Assembly (NCBI GenBank): GCA_013396995.1
Contig: VWZP01005848.1
Location: forward strand, 31,367 to 95,366
Length of the DNA: 64,000 bases
Source of the DNA: Dicaeum eximium
Lineage: Eukaryota; Chordata; Aves; Passeriformes; Dicaeidae
Reading direction: 5' to 3'
Shown here: one piece after another, positions 43,995-57,400 of the stretch
Position numbering within the stretch: position 1 is the first letter of the stretch
Layout: the number at the start of each line of letters is the position of its first letter
Made by a program: the position numbers and the translations under genes
Notes under the pieces: model-generated
What the model was told of the DNA's origin: nothing
The model's input: the letters and a program-made list of their open reading frames with translations, nothing else
The model's database searches: none

Positions 43995-44958
43995 TAGAAA
44001 AATGGGGTTTTTCCTCTCAGATCCCAAAGTTTCTTTGGGAAAATGTAGAAAAATGGGATTTTTCCTCTCAGATCCCAAAGTTTGTTTAGGAAAGCTGTAG
44101 AAAATGGGGTTTTTCCTCTCAGCCCCTGAAGTTTCTTGGGGGAAACTGTAGAAAAATGGGATTTTTCCTCTCAGCTCCTGAATTTTCTTTGGGAAAACTG
44201 TAGAAAATGGGGTTTATCCTCTCAGCTCCCAAAGTTTCTTTAGGAAAGCATTTTTCGTAAAAAAATGGGAATTTTCCCATGGTTCCCAATGGAAGTTTTA
44301 TGGATTCCCTCATTGTGTGAAGCTCCCAGGATTTATTTGCCCACTGCAGGAGCAGCTTTTCCATGGATTTGCACCCCCTGGGCACTCAAATCCCGCAGCA
44401 AAAATCCTGGGAAGGATCCAATTCCAGCCAGGAAGAACAGGCAGTCCCATAACTTCCAAAGGCAACAATTCCCAGANTAGAAAAATGGGGTTTTTCCTCT
44501 CAGATCCCAAAGTTTCTTTGGGAAAATGTAGAAAAATGGGATTTTTCCTCTCAGATCCCAAAGTTTGTTTAGGAAAGCTGTAGAAAATGGGGTTTTTCCT
44601 CTCAGCCCCTGAAGTTTCTTGGGGGAAACTGTAGAAAAATGGGATTTTTCCTCTCAGCTCCTGAATTTTCTTTGGGAAAACTGTAGAAAATGGGGTTTAT
44701 CCTCTCAGCTCCCAAAGTTTCTTTAGGAAAGCATTTTTCGTAAAAAAATGGGAATTTTCCCATGGTTCCCAATGGAAGTTTTATGGATTCCCTCATTGTG
44801 TGAAGCTCCCAGGATTTATTTGCCCACTGCAGGAGCAGCTTTTCCATGGATTTGCACCCCCTGGGCACTCAAATCCCACAGCAAAAATCCTGGGAAGGAT
44901 CCAGTTCCAGCCAGGAAGAACAGGCAGTCCCATAACTTCCAAAGGCAACAATTCCCAG
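43995..44958. repeat. 483-bp near-identical direct duplication joined at a single N (probable assembly duplication)
   Basis: 43995-44476 and 44478-44958 are the same sequence with a couple of substitutions (AAATCCCGCAGC/AAATCCCACAGC, ATCCAATTCC/ATCCAGTTCC), joined at the N at 44477. Same signature as at 40928. Confidence 0.85.
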
Positions 44959-46099
44959 ATCCCCATCCCAGAAAAAATTCCGCTTTTTCATTTTTCCAGC
45001 CTCAGCTTGGCTCCGTTTTGTTCCCGTTTGCCCCGAGCGGCTCCTCCCGAGCTCCGCGTTCCCAAACTCGGGATGCGATTCCCGGGCTCTGTCTCCCTCT
45101 CCCGACCATTCCCAGATTTCCCTCCCAGCAAAGCAGCCCCAGTTCCCAGCACAGGCCTGGAAAACCTCTCTGGATCCGGGATTTTCCCCTTGGAAGCGGA
45201 GCTGGGGCACCTTCGGAATATTTGAGGGCGTTTTGGCCAAAATCCTGGGGTTTTTAAAGGTGGGAAAGGGAAAACCTGGGAGCAGCCCTGGGAATTGGGA
45301 TGAACTCGGGTATTTAGGGAATTATCTCCTTGTGGGCTCCAGGGATTTTCCTTTGCTTCCCTCTCTCCAGGAAATTTAATAAAATCTGGGAATTGAATAA
45401 AACCTCGAGGAATGCAAGGTGATAACTTCCCATGGATTCGGAGGGAAAAAGCAAAAATCAACTGTTTTCTCTCGATTTCCAGGACAAAACCTGAATCCTG
45501 ATTTCCTGGAGTGGGTTCTCATCCTGGGGTTCATCCCGGGATTCTTGGGAAAAATGGATTTTCCTCCAGCCTGGGCTCCCAGCTCAGCAATTCCCACAGA
45601 GAACGAAATGCCTGGAAAACAGGAAAAGGGGATTGAAGCAGGAGCAGGAAACCCCAAAATCTTTCCTCAAAATCCAACATTACCGGGGATGCTGAGGACA
45701 TTCCCAAATTCCTGCTCCACAGGGGAGGGAAAATCCGATCCAGCAGGAGCCGGGAGGAAAACGGGAGCAGGGATAAATCCTGGATCCCACCTGGGCTGGG
45801 ATGTGGGATCATTCCTGAGGGAAAAGGCCCGAGCTGGGATGAGTCCAAAGCTCCAAATCCCATTTCCCAATCCTGGTTTTTCTCTGGACTGAAGGGCTGG
45901 GGATTTATTGATATTCCCAATAAAAGGCTGGAGGGAGAGGAGGAATCCAGGCGGAAATGGGAGCGGAGCCACGGCCGAGATTCCCGACCCCAAACTCATG
46001 GGTGTGGAAAGGAAAACGTGGAACTGGGAATAATTCCTGACCCTAAACCCACCCAGGCTGAGGGGGATCCCCAAGGGGCTGATCCCAGCTCTCCAGGGG

Positions 46100-46340
46100 G
46101 TTTGGGATCATCCCATGGATGTGGGTTTAGGATCATCCCATGGATGGGGGTTTGGGATCATCCCACTGAGGGGATTTGGGATCATCCCAATGAGTGGGAT
46201 TTGGGATCATCCCATGGATGTGGGTTTAGGATCATCCCATGGATGGGGGTTTGGGATCATCCCACTGAGGGGATTTGGGATCATCCCATGGATGGGGGTT
46301 TGGGATCATCCCACTGAGGGGATTTGGGATCATCTCAGTG
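46100..46340. repeat. About 27-bp repeat (GGGTTTGGGATCATCCCATGGAT)
   Basis: Nine or so units of GGGTTTGGGATCATCCCATG, with TGAGGGGATTT variants, upstream of SLC4A5. Confidence 0.9.
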
Positions 46341-48426
46341 CTGGAAATTCCTACCATTCTCTAAGCTCCAGACACGGAGCAGGGAAATCAGAGCAGTTCC
46401 CCTCCCGAACCCCTCAAAAACGAGCCAAAACCCATGGGGAAAAAAAAGCCCCCACAGCCCAGAAACCCCAACTCCTGCAGGATGGGGTGGCTCTGCCACA
46501 TCCCGCTGCTCCCAGATGGAAAAGCCACCCCTGGGCTGGGCTGGCTCCCCCCTGCCGGGGCTGCCCGTGATGCTCCGCGCTGGCGTCGATCGCTGCCCAG
46601 AGCCGAGGGCAGCCGGAGCCCGGCGCTCTGTGGGTGTGGGTGGGTGTGGGACCAGCAGCTCTGAGCCCCAGCGTGCCCCGATCCTGCTCCTCAGCCCCTT
46701 CCCGGGACCTTTCTGGGCAGCTCCAGGTGAGTTTGGGAGGGGAAAACTCGGTTTTGGGGTTTAATGGGAACGTGGCAGCGCTTTGGTCTTTTCCCGCCCG
46801 GGTTTCCGTGGAATTGGAGCTGGGGGTTCCAGGGGTTCTGCTCCGGGTTGGTCTTCAGGGATTTAGGGGGGAAAAGCTCTGTGTGGGAAATATCCAAGGG
46901 AAAAATCCCAGATTCTCCGACCCCAGGATCGATCGGGACTTTGCATTTATCTGTGTCTAACAAAGCCTGGCTTTACCCCGGGGGTTCTTTGTGCTTCCCA
47001 GCTCATCCAGATCCCACAAAAAATCCCCTTTTTTCCACTATTATCCCAGCTGGAAGGGTTTGTATCCCAATCCATCATCCAGGAACCCCACCTGATGGAA
47101 TTTCCTGGGGGTTGTGATCCTTCCTCTTTTAAAAGGTCATTTTTGGAGTACAAATACTCCTGCCTGAGGCTGCGGGGTGTTTTCCTGCTTTTTCTGCTTT
47201 TCCAGCTTCCTAAAATCCTCGGGATTCACCCTGGAATGTTTTGGGAAGCCAAGGCTTGTGGGTGACGTTATCCCTAAAACTCCCCAGTTTGGGTTTTCCC
47301 TCCAGAAGAAACCCCTAAATTTGTTTGCCCCTAAATGAAATCAACTCCTGCCAAGAGCGTCGGATTGACGGAAAAAAAAAATCCCAAATCTTGGAAATCA
47401 AATTTAAATCTCAACCAGGATGGGACTGGAGCTGGGCTGGGATGAACTGGATTTGAGCTGGAGTGGGATAAACTGGATTTGAGCTGGACTGGGATAAACT
47501 GGATTCTCCTGAGGGAAAAGGGGTCAGGAGTTCCGAGCCAGCAGAGCCCACCTGCCAGGCCCAGCAGCTCCGGGCATTTCCATTTCCGAGGTTTTCGGCT
47601 GGAGTTGGGATTTTTCTCCCCGAAATGGATGGAAAGTGCGGGAATGCCGCTCGGGATCGCCCTCCCAGTGACTTTGGAGGCATCGACCGGGCGGCCGGGA
47701 ATAGCAACAGCCGTGCCCGGGCAGCCGAGTGTGAAAGGCAATCACTGGGGTCAGCTAATTAGGCAGTCGTTAATTAATTAATAACCAGCATCCCTGGCAA
47801 AGCGCCGGAGAAATCCCACCGGGATCTAACGGGCAAGCGGCTGGAAGTGGAAAGGAAATTTGGGATCGGGGATGGGGAAAGGAAAATTTGTGCTGGGAAA
47901 TCCCCTTGGGATGTGTGGGGTCACCCCAGAATAACAGGGGGCTCTGGAATTCCGGGAAATTCCAGGGAAATGTGGGATCAGGGATGGGGAAAATCCCTGA
48001 GGGATGTGCGAGGTCACCCCAGAATAACGGGGGCTCTGGAATTCCTGGAAATTTGTGTTGGGAATTCTGCCAGGCTCTGGAATTCTGAGAGATTAATGTC
48101 TGGGAAACCTCTGGAATGTTCTCCTACACTTCATGGGCCCTCTGAGCAGCAGGAATTGGAGGCCGGGGATGGAATCCCGAGGAAATCCGACTGGAATTTT
48201 GGGAATATGGGGAGAGGGGAGCAGGAATGTCACAGGAGGGTCCCAGGGAAGCTCCGGCCTCTCCCACCAGGAATCCCACTGGGATATTCCAGGTGCAGGG
48301 TTCCATAGCAGGGAGCTCCTGTCAGGTGTGCAGAGAGGCTCTTCCCCTCCCACATCCCACAGAATCCCAAATCCCACTCAAATCCCCTTCCCAATCCTTC
48401 CCCAGCTCCCCCTGAGCAGCGGGACC

Positions 48427-51400
48427 ATGCTGGAGGACGAGGATGGGATGAGCGAGCGCGGCCTCAGCGGCTCCCGGAGGAGATTCGAGGATGAGGAAGG
48501 TGAGTGAACCCCGGGAATAGGAGATTGGAGGGTGAGGAAGGTGAGTGAACCCTGAGAATGGGAGATTCCAGGGTGAGGAAGGTGAGTGAAGCCCGGGAAT
48601 GGGAGATTCCAGGGTGAGGAAGGTGAGTGAAGCCCGGGAATGGGAGATTCCAGGGTGAGGAAGGTGAGTGAAGCCCGGGAATGGGAGATTCCAGGGTGAG
48701 GAAGGTGAGTGAAGCCCGGGAATGGGAGATTCCAGGGTGAGGAAGGTGAGTGAAGCCTGGGAATGGGAGATTGGAGGGTGAGGAAGGTGAGTGCACCCCG
48801 GGAATTCCCGGATGGCAGCGGGGTCTCCATGCCTGCGGATCCATCCGAGCTCCTGGCACATCCCTGGAAAAGGCTCCTGGGTATGCATTAGGCCTGGTGG
48901 GAAGAGGGAAAACTCCTCCCTGCCTTTTTTACCTGGAAATTTTCCACCTGGAAAATGAATTTTTTATTCCAATTATCGCTCCATCCACATCATTTTCACC
49001 AGGAGAAATTTGAATTTTTTACTCCAATTATCGCCGCACCCACATCATTTTCTCCCTGGAAGTGAATTATTCTAACCATGATCCAGGTGCCCCTGACCCT
49101 CTCCTCATTCCCAGATTACCACTCCATCTACATCGGGGTGCCGGTGCCGCGGGGGTTCCGCAGGAAACGGCGCCGCCGGCGATCGCCGGGCTCCAGCCGG
49201 GACCGCAGCGAGAGCGAGCGCCACTTCGGCCACCGCGAGCCCTCGGACACCGACGACGGCGGCCAGGGCTGGCCCGAGAGCGGCAACGACAACACCAGCA
49301 GGACCAGTGAGTGCCCCGGGCTCCCCAGACCCAGGGAGGGCTCTTGGGGTGCGCGGCTGCATCGCCTCGGACGTGGGACGGAACCAGCTCGGCAGAGCGC
49401 CGCGTCTCCTGCCCACTCCTGGGTTTATTTGTCCTGTTGCAGTGGGATTGGAGGGGTTTTCCTGCTGGAACTGGGGATCCAGACAAATTCTGGAATCGCA
49501 CCATGTTCCTGATGCGTTTTTCCCGTATAAATGGGATTTGGATGGGGTTTTCATGCTGGAGTTGGGGTTCCAGACAAGCTCTGGAATCCCACCTTGTTCT
49601 CAGCAGGTTTTTCCTGTTGAAATGGGATTTGGATGGGGTTTTCCTGCTGGAATTGGGGTTCCAGACAAGCTCTGGAATCGCACTGTGTTCCTCATGGGTT
49701 TTTCCAGTTAAAATGGGATTTGGGGTGGATTTGGAAAGATTTTCCTGCCGGGATTGGGGTTCCAGAAAATTTTCGGACATCATGCTGTATTCCCGACGGG
49801 TTTTTCCTGTAGAAATGGGATTTGGATGGGGTTTTCCTGCTGGAGTTGGGGTTCCAGACAACTTTCGGACATCACACCGTGTTCCCGACGGGTTTTTCCT
49901 GTAGAAATGGGATTTGGATGGGGTTTTCCTGCCGGGGTTGGGGTTCCAGACAACTTTCGGACATCACACCGTGTTCCCGACGGGTTTTGCCGCTCCAGGG
50001 AAATCTCCTTAGGGAAGATTAACATTTCGCAGGGGAAAGCGGCTGCCGAGCCCTTCCATGGGCTGGGATTTTTCCAGCCCCCCCCGCTGGAAATTTGCAT
50101 TCGGGTTCAGGCCCAGCGGGGCGGGCGGGGGCTCGGCTCCGCATTTCCCTTCAGGAGCTGAAGTTTTCCAGGTTTTTTTTGCATGGGAAGAGGTTTTTTA
50201 TTTGCTGGCGGCTCCTTCGTGCCCTCGGAGGAGGCGGGGACACGTCCCCTCCTTTCCCCCCTCCTTTTCCCTCTTTTCCCCCTCCTTTTCAATTTTCCCC
50301 TCCTTTTCCCCTTTTTCCCCTCCTTTTCCCTCTTTTCCCCTCCTTTTCCCTCTTTTCCCCCTCCTTTTCCCCCTTTCCCCACCTTTCCCTCTCCTTTTCC
50401 CTCCTTTCCCCCTCATTTTCCCTCTTTTCCCCTCCTCTTCCTCTCTTTTTCCCCATTTCCCCCTCTTTTCCCTTCTTTTCCCTCTTTTTCCCTCTTTTCC
50501 CTCCTTCCCACAGGCACCAAATGCCACTCAGAGATAACTCCGGGCTGCTTTGGGGGCTTGGACAGAAAAATCCATTTCATGGAGGAACAAACCCACCCCA
50601 AACCCCCTCAGATGCACAAAATCCCAGGAAATCTCCCTCATTCCCGTGCTTTTCTCTTCCCCTCAAAAATAAAACCTTGATTTTGGAGGGGCTTTTCCCC
50701 CCCTGCTGCGGCTGGGAAAGAAAAACCCGGCAGGGAAGGAGCCCAAATCTCGGTTTTTTGCGCTTCTCTTCCCGCTGCTTTTGCGAGTGCATCCCGGCGA
50801 TTTGGTAACTTCCCGTCATGGGAGCCAAAGGAGAGGGAAGGTTTTTATTCCCGGTAATCTGCTCCCTAAGCCGCTGGAGTTTAGCGAGCTGCAGTGGATA
50901 AAGGATAAAGGAACTCCGGGCTTTGGAGTTTTTTGGGATCGCGCGGCGAAGGTTTGGGGTTAAGCCGGGCAGAAACGGGGGAAGAAATGGAAACAACTCC
51001 AGGTAGGGTTTGGGGTTTTTCTTCCAGCGCTCCGTGGTGGGAGGGGAGAAGCTCCATGGGGTTTTTTTTCCTATTTTCCCCTTGGAAAAGCAACTCAGGG
51101 GCTTCCAGAAGTGCAGAGATCCGAAGCTCATCCCAAAAATCAATGGGGGAGCTCCCGGCTCCTGCTGCTCCTCGGCGGCAAAGTCGGTTTTTGGAAGGGT
51201 CAGAAATATCCCAGACCTGGGGGTTTTTGAGCAGGGAAGGAGCGTTAAACCCCACGGGATGTGCACCCCGCTCTCCTGCTTTTTGGGGAGGTTTGGGACT
51301 CGTCTGTGGCAGGAAGATCCAGGGCAAAGCTGTGGAGGATCCATGGCAGCCCCCGGGTAATGCTGGACCTTAAACCAGGCTTAGTCCCGGCCGCATTCCC

Positions 51401-54400
51401 TCATTCCCCAATTTTATCCCTTTTTTTTTCGCTCTACCCAAAGCCAGAGTGGGAATTTCGGTTTGGAAAAGGATCCCCAGGCGAGGATTTGTTGCTGGGT
51501 TGGGGTTGGGATGTGAAGGGGCAGCTGCACTTCGGATAAAGGAGGTTTCAATCATTCCTGTCCTGATTCCCATGGAAATGATCCTAAATATTCCCTGGCA
51601 ATCCCCAGTGGCTGAAACCCCAGAGTGTTCCCATCGTAAAATCTGGTTCAGGGAGATCTGGATCCCCCTCAAGAAGCAGGGGCTGATTTTGGGGTGTTCT
51701 GCGGGGTTTGGCCCCTTCCCCGTTGCTGTCTCCCTCTCCAACAAACACCTGCTGCTTCCCGGGATTTTGCTGCCTGGAATTCCCAGGAATAAAAAAACCC
51801 CAAGCAGGGAGAGCTGGGTGCTCTCCCAGCCGTGCAAGGGCTCTCCAGGTGAACAAATCCCAGGAATTTTGGCTGCCTGGCTGAGCCCCGGCCACCTCAG
51901 GGAGGGAGGGAAGCACAAGCTGGAGCTGGAAGTTGGATTTATTCCCTAAAATCTGGGAGGTTAAGGAAAAGAAGGCAAAAAAGCTCATTCTGTACAAGAT
52001 TTCCTTTGGGTTTTGGGGTTTCAGGGGTGATACAGCCCCAAGACCCCAAAATTAGGCCCTGGGAGAGGGTGAGGAGGGAAGGATCCATTTTTAAACCCCC
52101 AAAGAGGGAATTTGGGCAGAGCCGGGAGCAGCAACCCCGAAATCGAGGGTGAGAATTCCAAATCCCATTTTTTCCACCAGAGATCCCACCCAGGACAGGG
52201 ATTTCCAGCAAAATCACAAGTTTTTATGGTTTAGCTCATTAAATTTGGGGTTGTTTTTTGGGAATTTTGGGTTTGGAGGTGGGGTTGACCAGAATTTCAC
52301 CCGTTTCATCCCTTTTCCGAGAACAACCGCCAGGCTTAGGGAGGCTGAAACCCTCCAGGCACGGAGCCCAGCTCCACAATTCCCGGGAATATTAACAATG
52401 ATAATAATGGATTGATGGGAATGGCAGCAGGGCTGGACCACAGAGCTTTGGGCTCGGCTTAGAGGGGCTTAAGTGGTTTAAGCAGGCTCAGCCTAAAGGG
52501 ACATCCTCTTCTTTTGGGGTCTGGGCTCATCTGCGTTGTGCAGGAAAAGGAGCAAAATTCCCATTTTCCCCTCCATTTATCCATGGCAATTTAATTCCCT
52601 GATTTTTAACGTGCTGCATTACCCAACTTTGTTATTCCCAGCTTGGAGAAAAGGAGGATTTCCCCCCAAAAAATTCTCATTTTCCAAGCCTGGATCATTC
52701 CTGCTTAATTAAGAAAGCACAGGATTGAATTCCAAACACCCCATTTCCATGGATTTCAGGTGGATTTTCACCTCTTCCTTGGAGCATCCGGGGTTCATCC
52801 CCATCCCAGCCACACCCAGGGCTGGGATTTCTCCCCAGATCCACCAAAACTGAGAAGTTTTGCTGGAAAAACCCCTGAGGATGGGGAGGGTTAAAAGCAA
52901 ATCCAACTTTTATTTATTTTTTTTTTCCCTGGGAGTTCGTCACCCTCCCGTGGGCGCTGGGAATGTGCCGGGCTGGAAAAGCCTTGGAGGGTGCCATGAC
53001 CCCAATCCCATTCCCAGATTGCTCCACAGGGAGCAGGAGGCCAGAAATGCCCCTTCCCAGAAAAAGATGGAAAAGTGGGAAATCCCAGCATGCCGGGCTG
53101 GGAGGGTTGGGTGGGGATGGAGCCTGGAAAAACAGGATCCCCAGGAGGCAAAAATGTGGGGTAGCCCTGGGAACTGGGCACAGGAAACTCCTGGGAAGGG
53201 GAATTAGGTGGGAATTGGGACCTTTATCCCACCCCTCCTTTCCCCAGCATCCCACAGCTCTTCCCACAGGGAATTCGGGATGGGATCGTTTGGAGTTCCC
53301 CCATTCCTCCCCTTAAACATTCTCCTCTGTTTTTAGCCCTTTTTTTTTGGTGATCCCAAACCAGCCTCGGGGCATTACCCCGCGGGAATGGAGCGGGATC
53401 TTCCCGTTTTCCATGGAATTCTCCTTCCCCCGCAGTGTCCCCGGCCGCCGAGCGGCTCCGGTACATCCTGGGCGAGGAGGACGAGCCCCCCAACCCCACG
53501 CTCTTCACAGAGATGGACACGCTGCAGCGCGACGGCGACGAGATGGAGTGGAAGGAATCCGCCAGGTGAGCCGGGAGAAGGGCAAAAAATATCCCAAAAT
53601 CCCAGTATCCCATCCCAAAATATCCCCGCGGGATGGAGGGATCGGGGAGTGAGCGGCACTTTCAGCCGTGTTCAAAAAGGACATTCCCGAATCAGGGAAA
53701 TGCTGGAAAAACGGGATTTTGGGGAGGGAGTGGGGATGGAACGTCAGGGGATGAGTGTTGGGAAAAAGGGAATTCCCAAATCAGGGAAATGCAGGAAAAA
53801 TGGGATTTTAGGGGGGAAGTGGGAATGGAATATCAGGGAACGAGCGTTGCTCTTAGTGATGTTAAAAAAGGACATTCCCAAATCAGGGAAATGCTGGAAA
53901 AATGGGATTTTAGGGGGGTGTGCACCTCAGCTGCATCCTGAGGACGAGCCAGAAGATTTCCCAGCTTATCCCAAATTTGCTCAAATTGGATCAATCCCAG
54001 AGCTGGAGCTCTTCCCCCTCCCAGTCACCAGAGCCCTGCAGGAAGGACTGGGAGGGTGAAAAAACAGGATAAGGTGCTGGGAAACTGGAGAATTCCAGCT
54101 GGGAAATGGGAATAAAGAACATTTTCCCAGGTAGTTTTCGCACCTAAATCCACAATAAATGGGGAAAAAATGGGAATTTAGGACGCTGGGAGCAGCAGGG
54201 AGGAGGGAATTCGCCGTAACCCCGGCTCGAGAATCCTGGGATGCCGATGCCGGGGCAAAGGTGCCGCTGGAATCGTGGCCCAAATCCCACACCCCAGCCC
54301 AGGCTCCCTAATAACCCAAATTCCCCGGGAAAACGGGGCAGAAAGAGGAGGAAACGCGACCTAATCGGCTTTGGGAGCGCGGGAAGCTTGAACTCCGTGC

Positions 54401-57400
54401 CAGGGAAAGCTGAAGGGCTGGAGGAAGGGATTCTCCAGAGAAATCGGGGAAGGGAGCTGTGGGGTGGGCACTGGGGCCGGGAGTTGTGTTTTGGGGGTTC
54501 TGTCAGAGCGTTCCTGGCGCTCCCAGATAATATTTTGGGCGTTTTTCACTGGGGACACTGGGTTTCCTGATGGGACTGGGAGTTTTTCCTCCCCTCCACA
54601 ACCCTGGGAGCAGCACTTTTGGGAATGATTCCACCAGATTCTCCCTTCCCACCCTGGATAACGAGCGAGAACTTTGTGAGATTAATTAATCCAGGCTTTC
54701 CAAGCAGGGAAACTCCCCAGGAAAAGCCATTCCTGTGTTCTCACACCTGCCCCGTCCTGCTCTCCTTCCAGGTGGATCAAGTTCGAGGAGAAGGTGGAGG
54801 AAGGTGGTGAGAGGTGGAGCAAGCCCCACGTGTCCACCCTGTCCCTGCACAGCCTCTTTGAGCTGCGCACGTGTCTCCAGACAGGAACGGTGCTCCTGGA
54901 CCTGGATGGATACTCCTTACCCCAAATTATAGGTAGGTTTTTCCCCCATGTCCTAAAATGTTGGGAATGGATTTGAACTCTTTTGTTTGCTCCATTCCTC
55001 AAATTTGTGCAGAGAATGAGCAAAGGAAGGAGTCAGGAGCCATCGGCTGCTTCCAGAAATTGTTGTGTTGGGGTTTTCTGGGGGGGTCTGGGGGTCACAG
55101 CTGAAGCAGCAGATTTTGGGGAGGATTTTGGGGGTCACCCCTGGGTTGCTGTGGCTGGGTGCGGAGCAGATCAAGGACGGGACATTTTGGGGGGTTCTGG
55201 GGGTCACCATGGGTGGGTGTTGCAGACAATGTGATCGAGAGGCAGATGAGGATGGGACGTTTTGGGGAGGTTTTGGGGGTCACCGTGGCCACGTGTTGCA
55301 GACGATGTGATCGAGAGGCAGATCGAGGACGGGCTGCTGAAGCCGGAGCTGCGTGACAAGCTCAGCTACGTGCTCCTGCGCAAGCACCGCCACCAGACCA
55401 AGAAGCCGATCCACCGCTCCCTGGCCGACATCGGCAAATCCGTGTCCTCCAACACGGGTGAGCCCCGGCGCCCTCGGGAGAGGGGAGGAGGAGCCCGAGC
55501 TGACTGTGGGGAAGGACCCCAGAATTCTGCCCTGGGGGGTGCAGGGGTGAGGGGTCAGCGGGAGTGGATTTGGGACAAGGCTGAGTGACAGGGACACTGC
55601 TGTGGGAGGGCTGTGGCTGTGGGAGGGACAGCGTCACCGTTCGGGGATGTCACTGAGTGATGACATCGTTGTGTGAGGGACAAGAGCATTGTGTGATGAT
55701 GTCATTGTGTGATGACATCGTTGTGTGAGGGAGAATTTCAGCGTGTGGTGATGTCATTACCATGTGAGGACAATGGCACTGTGTGAGGACAATGGCAGTG
55801 TGATGACAGCATCGTGAGGACGATGCCACTGTACTATGACATCACTGTGGGGACAACAGCACAGAGTGATGACATCATTGTGTGATGATGTCACAGTGGG
55901 GACACTGGCACTGTGTAATGACATCACTGTGATGACATCACCATGAAGACAATGTCACTGTGTAATGACATCACCATAAGGATAATGGCTCTGTGTGATG
56001 ACAGTGGCACTGTGCAATGATGTCACAGTGGAGACAATAACACCATGTGATGACATCACTGTGGGGACAGTGACGCTGTGTGATGACAATGTCACCGTGA
56101 GGTGATGTCACACAAGGACAATGTTGCAGTGCGGGGTCAATGTCACTGTGTGATGACATCACAGTGGGGACAATGAGTGTGTGATGATGTCACTGTGGGG
56201 ACAATGAGTGTGAGATGACATCACAGTGGGGAACATGATGATGACGTCACCGTGCGCTGATGACGTCACGCGAGGACAATGGCGCAGTGTGGGGCCCGCG
56301 GTCGGTGCCGGGGTTTCTGGCGCGGCCGCCGCAGACAAATCCGGTCTGCTCCCGGCTGATCCCGCCTTCTCCCAGCCCTTACAAAAGGGGATTTGGTTGT
56401 TTTCCCGACTGTTCGCTCGGGTTTAGCGGGAGGTCACTCAGTGGAGCCCGGGATTTGCCGGGGTTGATCTCCAGCAGCCCTGACATTCCCAGTGGGATCC
56501 TGCCCTGACATTCTCAATGGGATCCTGCCCCAACATTCCCCATGGGATCATGCCCCAACATTCCCCATGGGATCCTGCCCCGCCATTCCCAATGGGATCC
56601 TGCCCTGACATTCCCAACAGGATCCTGCCCCGCCATTCCCAGTGGGACCCCACCCCGCATTCCCAGTGGGACCCCACCCCGCATTCCCAGTGGGACCCCA
56701 CCCCGCATTCCCAGTGGGATCCTGCCCCGACATTCCCAGTGGGATCCCACCCACCATTCCCAGTGGGACCCCGCTCCGGTCTCACGCCCCGCTCTGCTCC
56801 CCCCAGCCCGCAGCCCCGCGCGGGGCCCGGCCGCCGGCGCCGCCTTCCACCGCTCCACCGAGGACCTGCGGATGCGGCAGAGCGCCAGCTACGGCCGCCT
56901 GCGTGAGTGGGGCACCCCAAAACGTCCCTGCCAGGCCAAATTCCCTGGAAAACCAAACTCCCTGAGGTTGGGATGAGGTCCGGCCACCGACCCAGAAGTG
57001 CGGCACGGACCTGGGGATGAGCGAGGGCGCTGGGGTAGCTCAAAACCCTTGGGGTGGAGGAAAAAAGGGCTTGAAACCTTCAGGGAGGGAAGGAGCGGTG
57101 CTTGGAAGAGGGAGGGAATCCCAAAAGATTGCTGGGCTGGGAGAGGGCAGGTGGGAAATCCCATCCGAACCCGGGAGCTTGGTGTGTGTAGCTGAGATGG
57201 GAAATGCTCCCATTTACAGAATTTTGGGATCATTAGGGCTGGAAAAGCTATCTGAGATCATGGAACACCAGCACGGCCACCATGTCCCCAGGTGCCACAG
57301 CCAGATGGTTTCTGGACCCTTCCAGGGACGGGGACTCCATGGCTGCCCCGTGCCAGCCTTTCCCCCCTTTCAGAGCAGGAATTTTCCCAGGTTTTCACGG

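Larger units (their letters stand above)
43915..48426. other. Tetraspanin 3' UTR, intergenic DNA and SLC4A5 5' flank
   Basis: Begins with 45-50-bp units (AAAATGGGGTTTTTCCTCTC) duplicated as described. AATAAA hexamers at about 45379, 45393 and 45914 could end the tetraspanin transcript. A 27-bp repeat lies at about 46100-46340. A GC-rich stretch at 46560-46727 ends in a good donor (CTCCAG/GTGAGT) and could be a non-coding first exon of SLC4A5, unproven. AG at 48403-48404 is the likely acceptor of the start-codon exon. Confidence 0.45.

Noticed and set aside
50095..50808. Ser/Phe/Pro-rich 237-codon open frame
   Set aside because: Direct translation of the polypyrimidine tract.
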